Assembly (NCBI GenBank): GCA_964036665.1
Contig: OZ038526.1
Span: 682,001-746,000 of the forward strand
DNA from: Gordius sp. MW1
Lineage: Eukaryota; Nematomorpha; Gordioida; Gordea; Gordiidae
Reading direction: 5' to 3'
Length of the DNA: 64,000 bases
The notes under the pieces are model-generated. The model was not told the DNA's origin. It searched no databases and saw only the letters and a program-made list of their open reading frames with translations. The position numbers and the translations under genes are program-made. Positions 24,201 through 36,082 of the stretch are shown piece after piece. Position 1 is the stretch's first letter, and the number at the start of each line of letters is the position of its first letter.

Positions 24201-24292
24201 TTTCGCCTTTTATATTTCATGTATTTATATTATATTACTGTCAGCGGATTTTTAACAAATAAACTTTTTATTTAAAAAAAAAAAAAAAAAAA
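21259..24292 (+). mobile_element. Non-LTR retrotransposon with restriction-like endonuclease (RLE), poly(A) tail
   Basis: The main frame starts at 21259 (MVNLKALCPSCKR), with an N-terminal Cys/His zinc motif at residues 9-34. RT motifs are KLDFANAF (A), IQQGDPLGA (B) and, after a frameshift near 22640, WYLDDATLCG (C), an L variant of the usual ADD box. Downstream frames carry the CCHC motif CRNCSILVDEQARHPLHC (about 23626-23680) and the RLE signature RMRPDGSSLVPW with KWDFTCID (23790-23870), ending near 24179. AATAAA (24259) and a 19-nt poly(A) run (24274-24292) follow. Frameshifts near 22640, 23720 and 24010, and a stop at 23093, disable it. The true 5' end lies upstream of 21259 and is not resolved. 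A truncated sibling is at 12895-13266. Confidence 0.88.
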
Positions 24293-24845
24293 AGTATGCA
24301 GGAGTGGAAATTTTTTGTATCAATAGTAATAACATCATAAATTTAATCTCAAGTTAACACTAGTCCAAATAATTCGAAAAGGAAAATACTTTTTTTGTCA
24401 TTAGGGGGAGGGGTTTTAACCCAAAACCCACCTTTGCCTCCGCCACTCAGTTTTTTCTTAGATTTTGGAATGAAAATTTAATTTTTATATCAATGGGTGG
24501 AGCTTTAACCCGAAACCCCCCTCCCCCTGATTACGCCACTAGTACTTTAACTAAATTAATGTGTTATCATAATTTAGAAATGTCATTCTTTTTCTTTCTC
24601 ACTTAATAGCAAAGTATCGAGTTTCAATAACAAACCCTAACCGAAACGAATGATTGTTACACTTTATCTCAATAAAATTGTTGTAGTTCCTTGAAAAATG
24701 GAAATATAGTTGTTTAGCTACAAGCATCTAAATCCTAGGCCCTTTGGCCCCCAAGATATTATTTATATATCCTTATGTGGCTAACAATATGCGTGCTACC
24801 AGTGTAATATTTGGAAGACTCGCCTTTTATTGATATACAAATAAT
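24293..24845. other. Gene-free stretch with GGCGTAG-type remnant
   Basis: A remnant with 'ttttaacccaaaacccacctttgcctccgccact' and 'cccccctccccctgattacgccact' lies at 24395-24542. No gene. Confidence 0.45.
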
Positions 24846-25669
24846 ATAAACAGTATTGTCTGAATTTGTGTTATGATATAAAATAAATCAAATATTGATC
24901 GGTTAATGATCTCCAGAAATTAAAAGGTATGGGTTGGATGATGGCCCGGGAAATATCCTTGCAACCTATAGTCTAGGTAAAATGATGTATATGGACTAGC
25001 GAAGGTATTGGGTTGGGAGGACGTTTGATTTTTCGACCGATTACTAAGTAGAGAGAAAAAAATATAATTTAAATGCAGTGTAAAATTCCAGCCTTATAAA
25101 CCCCTGTCGCTGCGCTTCTCTATTTGCATGAGGGATGCCGACAGTTCGATGTACCGCACCTCTCAAATGAGGAATGCCTTCTACATATTCGTCTGCTTCT
25201 AATTAGTGCCTTAAACAAACCATTAATCGCAGATGATAACTAAATAGTTTCTCACGCTTAATTATGAATCTCCCGCAGACGATAACCCATCTCTCGCGCA
25301 TAATTAAATTCCTGTCAAATCTTAATTAGCCAACTTCAACAACTGTCAATTCTTAATCGGCCAACTTCAACAATTATATCATTCGTTTTTAAATAATTGA
25401 TCCTTTCTTTTAAATAAGCTAATAGAGTTTTTTAAATTTAATTTCCTTTTACACGCCATATAGCAATTCAACTTAAATTATTTTTGAAGTCCTTAGCTCC
25501 TAACAATTTCTTAAATCTAATACGTATGGTATATAACGTGGTTATAGAGTTTTACCAATTTTAGTACTTTCCCAAAATCAAAATTTTTCTTGCATTTTGA
25601 CTTTTGCAATTCTTCTTCTTCTTTATCAGTTATTTGGTCCCACATTGGTGGGGTTTGTTTTGATGAGCT
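24846..25669. repeat. 824-bp direct repeat, left copy
   Basis: Matches 29125-29948 with no indel and, by eye, only two substitutions (in 'gcgaaggtat' against 'gcgaatgtat', and 'aactaaatag' against 'aactacatag'). Its last 60-75 bases are the 3' end of the LINE that runs on past 29948 in the right copy. In this left copy the LINE stops abruptly at 25669. Confidence 0.9.
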
Positions 25670-25709
25670 AATCAAATGGGATATTCCCGCGTAGGTTCGG
25701 ATCCTACTC
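25667..25709 (+). other. 3' half of a tRNA-Ser, with CCA
   Basis: From GCTAATC the sequence follows a class II tRNA-Ser: variable arm GGGATATTCCC, T stem GTAGG/CCTAC around the loop TTCGGAT, acceptor strand TCACGAC, discriminator G, then CCA. Nuclear animal tRNA genes do not encode CCA, so the source was probably mature tRNA copied by a reverse transcriptase. It is in the sense orientation relative to pol, which is the opposite of a primer-binding site. Confidence 0.72.
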
Positions 25710-26971
25710 ACGACGCCAAATGGGACCGCCTACGCGAGCTAGCGTTAACGGCCGAGACGATAAACGGGGGGCTAAGCACTTTGCAAGACGGGTCCGAAGA
25801 AGCGTGGAGCGTAGTGGCGGGACGAGAAGCGTGGCTTGGGCCGGTCCGAATTCCCAGGTTAAAACATGCTTTAGATGTGTTAACTATAGATATATTTATT
25901 AATAACGAATTATTCCAATGCATCTTCGATACCGGCGCCACGGTATCGATAATACCGGCGCGAAGATGGGCGAAGGAGATCCCACGCAACAAGGAGCCCG
26001 TCCCGACAGTGTACGCGTATGGCCACGAGGAAATAAAGATCGTAGCCAAGGTACAAGCCGATGTCCGAATGGGTAACACGAGGAAACAGCTGTCGTTATT
26101 AATAGCAGACGTAGCGGGGCCGCCGCTGTGCGGGATCGATTGGATAAAAGAATTTGAACCCGAAATCTGGCGTCAAATACGTTGGAACTCTAGAGCTGCG
26201 GCGGAACGGTTCGCGGTCAATTACGTAGAAAGACCGAAGGATACCAGGTCCGCGATCCAGCACGTGATGAAACAATGGGGCGGTCAGCTAAACGAATTCC
26301 CGAAAGCAGTCAAGGGAATAACGGTGGAAGTACCGTTAAAAGAGGGCATAGATCCCGTATTTATCCCCGCACGAAGGGTGCCGATGGCGTGGAAGAAAGA
26401 AGTAGAAGAAGAGCTGGATAAATGGGTCAAGGACGGGGTGATTGAACCAATCGATTTCTCAAGATGGGCCAGCCCAGTGGTACCCGTGAAAAAAAGCGAT
26501 GGAACTCTGCGATTATGTATAGACTACCGCTTTACGATAAATAAATACGCGCAAGGGTTGTTATACCCGTTACCCAAAATCGACGACTTGTTAAATAAAC
26601 TTGATACTGCGTGCTATTTTACGAAGCTGGACCTTACGAAAGCGTACCTACAGCTCGAATTAGGGCCAGAGACGAGCCAACGATTGACTATCTCGACGCA
26701 CAAGGGCCTATTTAAAGTTAACCGGATGCCGTTCGGTTTAAATTGTGCCGCGGCCATTTTTCAAAAGACAATGGACCAAATATTTTTGAGGCATGGAAGG
26801 GGTTGCGGTTTACATCGACGATATCTTAATTGCAGGGGAGACGGAAGAAATTCACAACGAGAGGTTACTCAAGGTACTAGAAACGTTACAAAAGTGGGGG
26901 TTCGTGCCGAACATTGTCAAGAGTATCTTGTGGGCGAAGGAAGTAACCTTTCTGGGATACGTAATAAGTAA
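25676..26971 (+). pseudogene. Gypsy-type Pol, protease and RT part
   Basis: 431-aa frame. The first 15 residues are read from the tRNA-derived sequence and are not native. The protease has FDTGATVSIIP at about residue 80. RT begins near residue 230, with DYRFTINK and TKLDLTKAYLQLEL (motif A) and PFGLNCAAAIFQ (motif B). Just before motif C the frame slips (near 26790), and the YIDD box is read in the next frame, from 26793. Residues after about 370 are out of frame. Not functional as it stands. Confidence 0.85.
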
Positions 26972-28055
26972 CAAGGGGATTCGAATCAACGACAATAAAG
27001 CCGAATTAGTCAAGCAGTGGAAAAACTTAACTAACAAAAACGAAATAAGGTCCTTCCTTGGGTTAACAACATACTTTTCAAAGTTCATTAAGGACTACGC
27101 CAAAATCATACACCCGATTCAGAAACTCATGAAAAAGAACGTGATGTACCACTGGGGTGAAGAACAGCAAGGAGCATTTGAAGCTATCAAGTCCGCGCTT
27201 ACGGAAGCCCCCGTTCTGGCGTACTTCAATGGAGAGTGGGAGACCGGCCTGGTCGTAGACGCCTCGGGTACGGGGTTAGGGGCCATCTTACAGCAACGAG
27301 CACCAGGAGAGAATTGGAGAGTGGTGGCCTATGCGTCAAGAGCATTAAACGATAGCGAAAGCCGGTATTCGACGATCGAACGAGAGGCCCTTGCGGTGGT
27401 GTATGGACTAAAAAAGTTCAACGAATATGTACAAGGACGAAGCGTTACTATCATGACGGATCATAGACCGCTTATATATATATTCGATCAGAGCAAAAGG
27501 GGCAAGGAACAATGGTCACCACGCCTAACCAGGTGGGCGCTCATGGTATCAGGCTATACGACCAAGTTCGAATACAACAAGGGAACCGAAAACGCGGCAG
27601 ATTTCTTGTCTAGAAATCCGAACGAACACGCGTATCAGGTTAGCGAGGAAATACCAGAGGACTCGATGAATCCGTTTATATCATTGGACGTGGTAAAACA
27701 ACACACCTTGGAGGATCCGGGGCTGCGGCAATTAAAAGAGTGGATTAGGGGTAAACAAAATACAATGGTCACGTGTGGGCTAAGACGCACTTACGAAAAA
27801 CATCTGCCAAAGTTACATGAAGTCAAAAGCATAATATATTACAAAGGGGGACGAATATTAATTCCGGCGAAGTTACGAGGAGTGGTACTCCAAAGTCTAC
27901 ATAGAGGCCACGTAGGTATCAAGCGAATGCAAGAAGTGGCGCGGCAGTATATATGGTGGCCGACTCTTGACGATGAATTATTGAGCGTAGCGAAAGGGTG
28001 CCGGAGTTGCAATTACACGGCTGCGGCGGCGAAGAGGGCACCATTGATAGAGTGT
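26793..28055 (+). pseudogene. Gypsy-type Pol, RT end, RNase H and integrase zinc domain
   Basis: Starts at the motif C context (VAVYIDDILIAG) and continues through the RT thumb. The RT/RNase H region has VVDASGTGLGAIL, IEREALAVVYG, TDHRPL and NAADFLSRNP as the RNase H acidic motifs. The integrase H2C2 zinc finger follows (HRGHVGI, then CRSCNY). A TAA stop at 28056-28058 interrupts the frame before the integrase core. Confidence 0.88.
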
Positions 28056-28058
28056 TAA

Positions 28059-28958
28059 CCTAGCCATAAACCATGGATTCAAGTACATGTCGATATCATG
28101 GGTCCTCTCAAGGGTAAGTCATACCTCGTGATGGTGGACAACCTCGTGATGGTGGACAATAGCTCGAAATGGGTAGAGGTGTTTAAATTAGAAGACACCA
28201 CGGCGACAACCGTTATAAAAAAACTGGCCGAAACGTTCGCTAGATTTGGAAATCCACCTTGGTTAATATCAGATAACGGCCCACAATTCAAAGGGCAGGA
28301 GTTACAGAACTTTTGCAAGTCGAGGGGAATTAATCAACGATGGACAGCTCCTTACCATTCGGCGTCGAACGGGTTGGCAGAAAGATACGTACGATTAAGT
28401 AAAGAAGCCATCGTTAGGAACGATTCGGAAGTAGGGCTGAGTAGATTTTTGGAAAACTACAGATCTACAAAACACCCCGCAAACAATAAAAGCCCGGCAG
28501 AGATGATGCTGAAAAGAAGGATGCGAACCGAATGGGAGGTTTTGAGGGAAACCGTACCACAACAATGGGTGGAGACCGGGAACCCGCGGACGTTCAACGT
28601 AGGAGACTTGGTTTGGGTGCGCATGTTTCTGGGTCCAAGCAAATGGGTAGAAGGCACGATAAAAGCCAAGCATGGTAGTCGGTCCTACGATGTATGGGCA
28701 CAGGGAAGAAAACACCACCGACACGTGGATCAAATAAGGGAACGAAAAATCTTGGACTGGACCACACTGGGACAAGAGAACGGGTGGCCACAAAGGATAT
28801 CATCAGAAAGGGAAACGGGAACAAGTGCTATAAGGGAACAAATGCAAAACCAGTCAGGAACGCCTAGAGAAGAGCCTAGATACCCGCAGCGTAGTCGAAA
28901 ACCGCCAGCATTCCTTAAGGATTTTGTCTGTGAAAAGGGGGGAACTGTAGAGAGGTAA
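28059..28958 (+). pseudogene. Gypsy-type integrase core and C-terminus
   Basis: Same frame as the previous block, downstream of the TAA. First catalytic Asp in VHVDIMGPL, second in SDNGPQF, Glu in NGLAER (D,D-35-E arrangement). An 18-bp tandem duplication at 28123-28160 repeats LVMVDN in the first strand region, which probably damages folding. The C-terminal part has a basic region with WVEGTI and ends at 28958, directly at the polypurine tract. Confidence 0.87.
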
Positions 28959-29125
28959 TTGGAGCGCGAAGTGCCTCAGGGGATATGTTGTTTACCGTTG
29001 TGTTGTCAATCTAATTATCGTTAATTGGTATGTATTATAGTTTGGATATACACGTTTTTACTCACTTCTATTTTTGTATCACTTCGAAACCTCTCTCTAG
29101 TAAATAAAGATTCCCAATCTCAACA
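28946..29125 (+). repeat. Putative 3' LTR (180 bp), TG...CA
   Basis: Begins TGTAGAGAGG directly after the polypurine tract and ends CTCAACA. An AATAAA lies at 29103-29108, about 17 nt before the end. Its last base is exactly where the right 824-bp repeat starts, as expected for an integrated end. No matching 5' LTR was found in the window. Confidence 0.6.
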
Positions 29126-29948
29126 TAAACAGTATTGTCTGAATTTGTGTTATGATATAAAATAAATCAAATATTGATCGGTTAATGATCTCCAGAAATT
29201 AAAAGGTATGGGTTGGATGATGGCCCGGGAAATATCCTTGCAACCTATAGTCTAGGTAAAATGATGTATATGGACTAGCGAATGTATTGGGTTGGGAGGA
29301 CGTTTGATTTTTCGACCGATTACTAAGTAGAGAGAAAAAAATATAATTTAAATGCAGTGTAAAATTCCAGCCTTATAAACCCCTGTCGCTGCGCTTCTCT
29401 ATTTGCATGAGGGATGCCGACAGTTCGATGTACCGCACCTCTCAAATGAGGAATGCCTTCTACATATTCGTCTGCTTCTAATTAGTGCCTTAAACAAACC
29501 ATTAATCGCAGATGATAACTACATAGTTTCTCACGCTTAATTATGAATCTCCCGCAGACGATAACCCATCTCTCGCGCATAATTAAATTCCTGTCAAATC
29601 TTAATTAGCCAACTTCAACAACTGTCAATTCTTAATCGGCCAACTTCAACAATTATATCATTCGTTTTTAAATAATTGATCCTTTCTTTTAAATAAGCTA
29701 ATAGAGTTTTTTAAATTTAATTTCCTTTTACACGCCATATAGCAATTCAACTTAAATTATTTTTGAAGTCCTTAGCTCCTAACAATTTCTTAAATCTAAT
29801 ACGTATGGTATATAACGTGGTTATAGAGTTTTACCAATTTTAGTACTTTCCCAAAATCAAAATTTTTCTTGCATTTTGACTTTTGCAATTCTTCTTCTTC
29901 TTTATCAGTTATTTGGTCCCACATTGGTGGGGTTTGTTTTGATGAGCT
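29125..29948. repeat. 824-bp direct repeat, right copy
   Basis: Partner of 24846-25669. This copy is continuous with the LINE at its right edge, so it is probably the original context. Confidence 0.9.
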
Positions 29949-32830
29949 TTATCCATCTTGACCGTGTGAGTGTCATGTCTTGACCAATCTCTTTAGTTTC
30001 CGTAATTTTATCGACTTGCCGTTTCCACGTTAAACGGGGTCGTCCTCTTCCTCTCTTCCCTGGTACCTCCATGTCCAGTACTTTTCTATTTACGTTATCC
30101 GTGTCCCTTCTTAGTATATGCTCATACCACCTTAGCAAATTTCATTAATCATGTCCGCCATAGGTTGAATACCCATTTTTGTCATGAGAAAGTCATTCGT
30201 CACATGGTCGAGCTTAGTATACCCCAAGCTCCACCGTATCATTCTCATCTCTGTGGCTTGTAATAGCTTTCCTTCCGTGGTGTTTAATGCCCATGTTTCA
30301 CTTCCATAGAGTAACACCGGTCTTACGATGGATTTGTAAGCTTTGCTCTTCAACCATATTAACATTTTCTTGTCGCACATTACACCGGATATACTGCGCC
30401 ATTTAAGCCATCCTTTTTGGATCCGGGCATTGACTTCTGTTGCGCAACCTTCCTCTTGATGTAGCATCGAGCCGAGGTATGTAAACCTGTCTACTTTTGG
30501 GTACTTTAAATGGTCATCCAGCGATGGGGTGCTTGTAGCGTTCGTTTCCATGTATACCGTTTTTCGATCGTTGACCTTTAAACCATATCCAGCTAAGCGC
30601 TTTGATCACTTTTCGGCTTCTTCGAATACTTTCGCCCCTGTTGCCTCGCATAGTACTATATCATCGGCATAGAGCATACACCATGGCAATGGCTTTTGAA
30701 TGTCCCTCGTTATCATGTCTATAATTTTATTAAATAAAAAGGGACTTAAAGCAGAGATTTGATGTAATCCAATATTAACCCCAAAAGGCTTAGAGTCTCC
30801 AACTGTCTCTAAAGCAAAAGTTTGAGGTTCATAAATATTTTTCATTAGCCGTGTATATGCGTCAGGGATATTTTTTTCCTCAGGCACCACCATATTAAAT
30901 CGCGGGGGACCGTGTCATAAGCTTTCTCCAAGTCGATAAAAACCATATGTAGGTCTTTTCTCTTTTCACCATACTTATCCATCATTTGTCTTAGGCGAAA
31001 ATAGGGTCGATTGTGGATTTGCCGGCCACAAATCAGAATTGATTAGCCGATATTTCCACCTCGTTTTTCAGCCTTATTACTAAGATCCTTTCCATAAGCT
31101 TCAAGGAGTGGCAAGCTTGATACCTCTGTAATTGCCGCAGTCCTGAGGGTCTTCTTTGCCTTTAAATAAGGGTATAATCGTGCTTGCTCTCCATTGATTA
31201 GGGATTCGCTCTGCTACCAATATCTTGTTAAGGAGGTTCGTAATGGTGGTGACTCCTTCTTCACGACATCCGAGCAATGCTTCCATAAGTATTCCATCTG
31301 GGCCATTTGCTTTTCCTTTTTGCATCTTGTTCATTTGTGTCCTAACTTCATCCTTCTGAAAGAGTTCGACCATACTAATATTTGGCTCAATTTCGGGAAG
31401 GGAATCCTTGTCATTTGCAATATTCATAAGTTTCTTAAAATATTCTTTCCATCACTACTTTCGTTTTGAATAAGGTTTGACCCTTCTCGCTTTTGACTAT
31501 TTTAAGAACTCCGACATCGCGACTTTTCTTCTCCCTTATCTTGGCCAATTTGTACATAAGCCTATCGCCCCCTTTATGATTCAGTTTGTTTGCCACTTCG
31601 GTGTTCCTCGGCATTCTTCACTTTTGCAACGGCCTTTTTTGCGGCCCTCTTTGCGTCCCTGTACTCTTGATAATCCTCCGACTTTTTGATTTATGCCACA
31701 GTCTATATAGATTTTTCTTTCTTTCGATGGAATATTTAATTGATTGATCCCACCACCATAGTTCCCTATTCATAGCTTTGCCTCCTTTGGTCTGTCCTAG
31801 AACACGAATCGCTGTTTCCTTAATGTCCTTAGATAGCGTCTCCCAATCGTCGTCTACGTCCCTTTGCAACTTCCTTGCACCCAAGAGTGAGGAGGCTTTT
31901 TGATGGTATTCTTTGTTCGTCGACCGTATCCTTTAGCCTTTCGTAACGAATTCGAGGTTCAGAGACCTTTCATCTTTCGGGAAATACTCTTCTGTTAAGA
32001 TCCATAACAAGGGGACGATGTTGCTTGGCGATTTCTTCTCCCGGTATTACTTTGCAATCCATGATACTTCATAAGTCTTATCGCCGTATAAGCAAATAGT
32101 CGATTTGACTAAAATGCTTCCCACTTCTATAGGTCACAATATGATCTTCGCGCTTTTGAAAATAGGTGTTAACGATCGCCATATCATATGCTTGGGATAC
32201 TTGGAGAAGTTTTTCCCCGTCTTTGTTCTTCAGACCATGCCCACAACCTCCATGATTGCGTTCATACCCGAGGCGATCTTTCCCAACGTGAGCGTTGAAA
32301 TCTGCCCCAGTAATTAGCCTTTCTTCCTGTCCCATTCCTTGTATTTCCTTTTCCAATGAATCGAAGAATATGTCTTTCTCTGATTCCGAACACCTAATTT
32401 GGGGAGCATACGCGCACATAACGGTTAGGAGGCCACCTTGATCCGCAATCCTCACCCACATTAGTCTGTCGGAACAACGCTTGATTTCCACCACCTTGTC
32501 CTTAAACGATTCGCTTAGAACGATACCAACCCCGTTTCTACGATTTGGTGACCCACTGTAGAAAAGCTTGTATTCTTCTCCTAATTCCCCAGCTTTCGTT
32601 CCGTCCACCTCGTCTCTTCTAGGCACGCGATGTGTACCTTTCTTCTTTTTAGCATCTGTGCGACCTCGATGCTCTTCCCCGTCAACGTTCCCACATTCCA
32701 GCACGTAATTCGCATTCTATCCACAACTAGTTTTCTTAACCGCCTTCGTTGTGAGTTAGGCAGAACCCTAGTGTATTTTTCACATGCAGTGCGCGTCGTT
32801 TGTGGAAGACGCCCTAGCCTTTTCTTGTGA
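29890..32830 (-). mobile_element. Decayed RTE/CFDP2-like LINE (copy 2)
   Basis: Endonuclease is at 32704-32078 (NRRNGVGIVLSESF, ERNHGG and the ending SQIDYLLIRR), a linker at 31884-31618 and RT entry at 31427-31101 (KANGPDGILMEAL). The RT core is at 30893-30606 (HQISALSPFLF and YADDIVLCE), then 30551-30132. The C-terminal GKRGRGRPRLTW block lies at 30138-29905. Stops and frameshifts separate these. The last codons (TNPTNVGPNN and stop) and 'aagaagaagaag' tail fall inside the right 824-bp repeat. Shares its 5' region with copy 1. Confidence 0.88.
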
Positions 32831-33510
32831 AATCTAGTTTGAAACTATCATAATTTTTGAGTTGAATTTATAGCCGGTTTTCGACCTGACGCCAACCCTC
32901 CACTTTTTGTACACGGACTTGGGACGGTCGTAGGTAGTATTGACTTTTGCAATTAATTTTAACAAATTAACTATGGACCATTTAATTTTATATGGTCGTT
33001 TCAACAACTTAGTTTTGTTGTTACTAACTATATGCACACAATAGAGATCTGAAAAGCACGAACCACGGGTAGGTAGGCTTTGAAAAGAGAATTTGTTAAT
33101 TTTGCATTTCGTAATTAATCTTAATAATTTGCTCATAAATTCAATATAATATGACTACATTTTTAAAATTACTTATTAAAATAGCTCATATATTTTAACT
33201 AATTAATAAAAAATTTAGATATTTTATAATATAATTAGACGCTTAGAAAAATGAACGCTGTTTAGCTTGGGACTATACCTGTACCAACTTATTTGCCCGT
33301 CTAATCAAAACAAAGATCCTCTCTCTTCAGCCGAGGCACTAAAAATTTTATACTCGGAACTTACAATGCTATAATTTTCTGTCCCATTGCCTCAACCACT
33401 CTCACAACCTTTGGCACCCAAGCCTTAAAATTTATATTAAAAATTGGGAAACGAATTTCTTTGCTATCTCATGATAATCCCATATTTTTTTATAAGACAG
33501 AAAACCGGCA
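32831..33510. other. Gene-free AT-rich stretch
   Basis: No supported gene. The 100-aa minus frame at 33136-32834 shows no family features. Confidence 0.45.
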
Positions 33511-33680
33511 TAGGCGTAGCCAGCATTGAAATTTAAGGGGGAGGAGTGTGAAAATGATTTAGGGAGATGAACATTTTTTGAAATTTTAGCCATAATTTAA
33601 AAATTTTCAACAATTTTTTGGATTTAGTGGGGGGCAGCCGCCCCCCCCCCTTGCCCCCCCCCCCCCCCCTAGCTACGCCC
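33511..33680 (+). mobile_element. GGCGTAGCCAGC inverted-repeat MITE, copy 2
   Basis: Starts TAGGCGTAGCCAGCATT, has the core 'atgatttaggg...cattttttgaaattttagccataattt' and ends 'gcagccgcccccccc...ctagctacgccca'. Confidence 0.8.
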
Positions 33681-35131
33681 AAGAAAATAGGTACTACTGT
33701 ATGCCATTTATTGAGGTAAATTATTATTAATATGAAAATAGTGTATGAAAAGAAACATTTTTAAGGTTGTACAAGTAATATCTGACTCCCTGCTTGAACA
33801 TTACCCCCTCCCCCCTAAATTATATCAAATTGAGGATGCGGATTGTTTTAGTACAAAAATTTGAAACTCGTAGAATTGGCGGAGTTTAGCATTGAATCAT
33901 TGTTTCTATAGTTAAATGTTATGGCCTAAACTTTCAAATAATTGTGAGTGGTGAAGCCGAGGCATTTCATGCATAGTTAGATTTTGCACATCCTAGATTT
34001 TAAACAGGCGACCGATTTATATCCCAATAGCATAAAATCTTAAAGAATTGATATTTTTTGTAATGTTATAAAAAAGTCATATTTATACACTTTGTAACTA
34101 TTTTATGATACATTTTTTTGTGTCAAAAAACGCAAAACAACTTAATTTTCTTTCTGCACCTATAGTTCCATATATTTTCTGCCTAAGAAACTTTCCTTCT
34201 TTTTCTAAATCTAATGAATAAATGCGAATTAGCGGATGTGAGTAATTATGAGGGAAACCGAATCAAATTAAATTATGACTTAATTATTAAAGCGTAAAAC
34301 TTATAATTAAAATCTAGTATGGAAGGACATGTTAATATTTTAGCGTGCAAAATTTTAAAAGATTGAGAAAATGCCTGAAAAAAATTTAAAATACAAATGA
34401 AAAAGTTAGTATTTGTTTAAAAACTTAGTAAACGCATAAAAAAGTTAGCATAGAAATTAAAACTTATCACATTTTTTTGTATTGACCAAGCATTTAAAAT
34501 TTAGGTTGAAATGTTAGAAATAAGATGAACCAATCTAGCGGATAATTACAGGATGGAGATATAATTTTTTTTTAATTTTAGGATATAATATCGTCTTTTT
34601 GTTTTGAATTTTTGATAGAATGATGAGGCAAGGTCTCACTTAGTAGTATGTTTTTGAAAGTAAGGGTTATTGCATACTGATTATACAGCCTGTCACTGGG
34701 AACATTTTCCTTACATATTGAAATTACATTTGTCCTTATTTTTTTATTAAGCTATAAAATGACTAAGATTAAAATAAAGTGAATCAATCTCGTATAAATA
34801 ATATAAAAAATCAATCAATGCAATACACAAACATTAAAATTTAAGAATTTGCCAAAATTGCGTTTTATTGCTTGTTTCGAGCAAATAGGATATCAATATG
34901 ACGGCTTAATTCTCCATCTTTGTCTAAATATATAAATTATCGAAATAATTAAAACTAAATCTACAATTAATTTTTTTTATAAAGAAAGTTTCTCGTCAAA
35001 TTCTTCACTAACTAACTTGAAAAAGTTCAAAAGTGAACCAGTGAAGCCCACGAAAACCAAAATTTTATTTAGTTTTTCAGCATCTAATGGATTTATCTGC
35101 ACAGATCCATGCAGACGACCGTTGTCAATGG
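33681..35131. other. Gene-free AT-rich stretch
   Basis: Nothing coding is supported. Confidence 0.5.
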
Positions 35132-36082
35132 GTAGGGGAGACCGGGGCTAGTCGTAGCCCGGGGTTACTATTATCTTTGTAATTATTTTTAAATAATAAT
35201 GATATATGATTAAAATTTAAACCATATGTGTATGTTTTCATAAGGTATAAGTAAAAAAAATTTTGTTTGTAAAAAATAAAATTTAACATTTTTATAGAAG
35301 AAAAACGATTTTTCGGGGCTCTTAGTAGCCTTGACAAAATTTTCTATTTTGCACATAAAATTTTTTTGGCTTTATATTTTGGACTAATTTAAGTTTTATC
35401 TTATAAGGGGATATTTTTTATATAAAACCCGCCTAATGATTAAATTTTTATTCGTGATATAACATGTTGAATTATTAATTGTTCATAAAAATAGGGGTCG
35501 GGGCTAGTCGGACAGGGGCTAGTTATAGCCATTTTTCATTGGGCCTTACAAATGACAAAATTCAAAAAACAAAAATCTTGTTTATAATTCAACTTAGTGT
35601 AATTTAGAATAGAAATAGACTCTAATTATATTTTAAAAAACTACTAAAAATTTTTTTTACATTGCAGAATCTGTCTTTTAAGTATACTTGAGTCAGATTG
35701 TCATCTTGACCCTTATTTTATTTTTTTTTATCATATAAAATACAATAATATTACATTTAAATTTTCTATGTTTTTTATAATGTAACAATATTTTTATGGA
35801 TTTGAGTTAGCACACACTATTAAGAAGTCAAAACGTCAGGGTTAATCTATCCCCTGAACATAGCTATAACTAACCCCGGGCACTTTTGAAATTTCTAGGA
35901 TTTTTGATTTTTTTAAACTCAATTTATTAAAAATCTATAAGCTTTTTTTTCTCAATTTCCTTTTCTATAATAGAAATAGACTATAAAAATGTATTCCAAT
36001 AAAAAAAATTATAAAAATCTTCATTAGTTTTTTTTAAAGTGGTTTAATTTTTTATGGCTATTTAGGCCCCGGTCTCCCCTAC
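35132..36082. mobile_element. Terminal-inverted-repeat element (GTAGGGGAGACCGGGGC)
   Basis: The ends are GTAGGGGAGACCGGGGC at 35132 and its complement GCCCCGGTCTCCCCTAC ending at 36082, flanked by or including TA. Internal copies of the subterminal motif 'ggggctagt.gtagcc' lie near 35150, 35500-35530 and, inverted, 35860-35880. No transposase. Non-autonomous DNA transposon. Confidence 0.75.

Larger units (their letters stand above)
25710..29125 (+). mobile_element. Ty3/Gypsy-type element body without gag or 5' LTR
   Basis: It contains protease, RT, RNase H and integrase in gypsy order, followed by a polypurine tract (AAAAGGGGGGAA, 28933-28944) and a putative 180-bp 3' LTR (28946-29125). No Gag and no 5' LTR are seen on the left, where the body joins a tRNA-Ser half. 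Flanked by the 824-bp direct repeats. The body is also broken by a frameshift and a stop. Confidence 0.85.

Noticed and set aside
24846..25669. Calling the 824-bp repeats LTRs
   Set aside because: They contain LINE 3' sequence and lack TG...CA ends; the polypurine tract points to a different 180-bp LTR.
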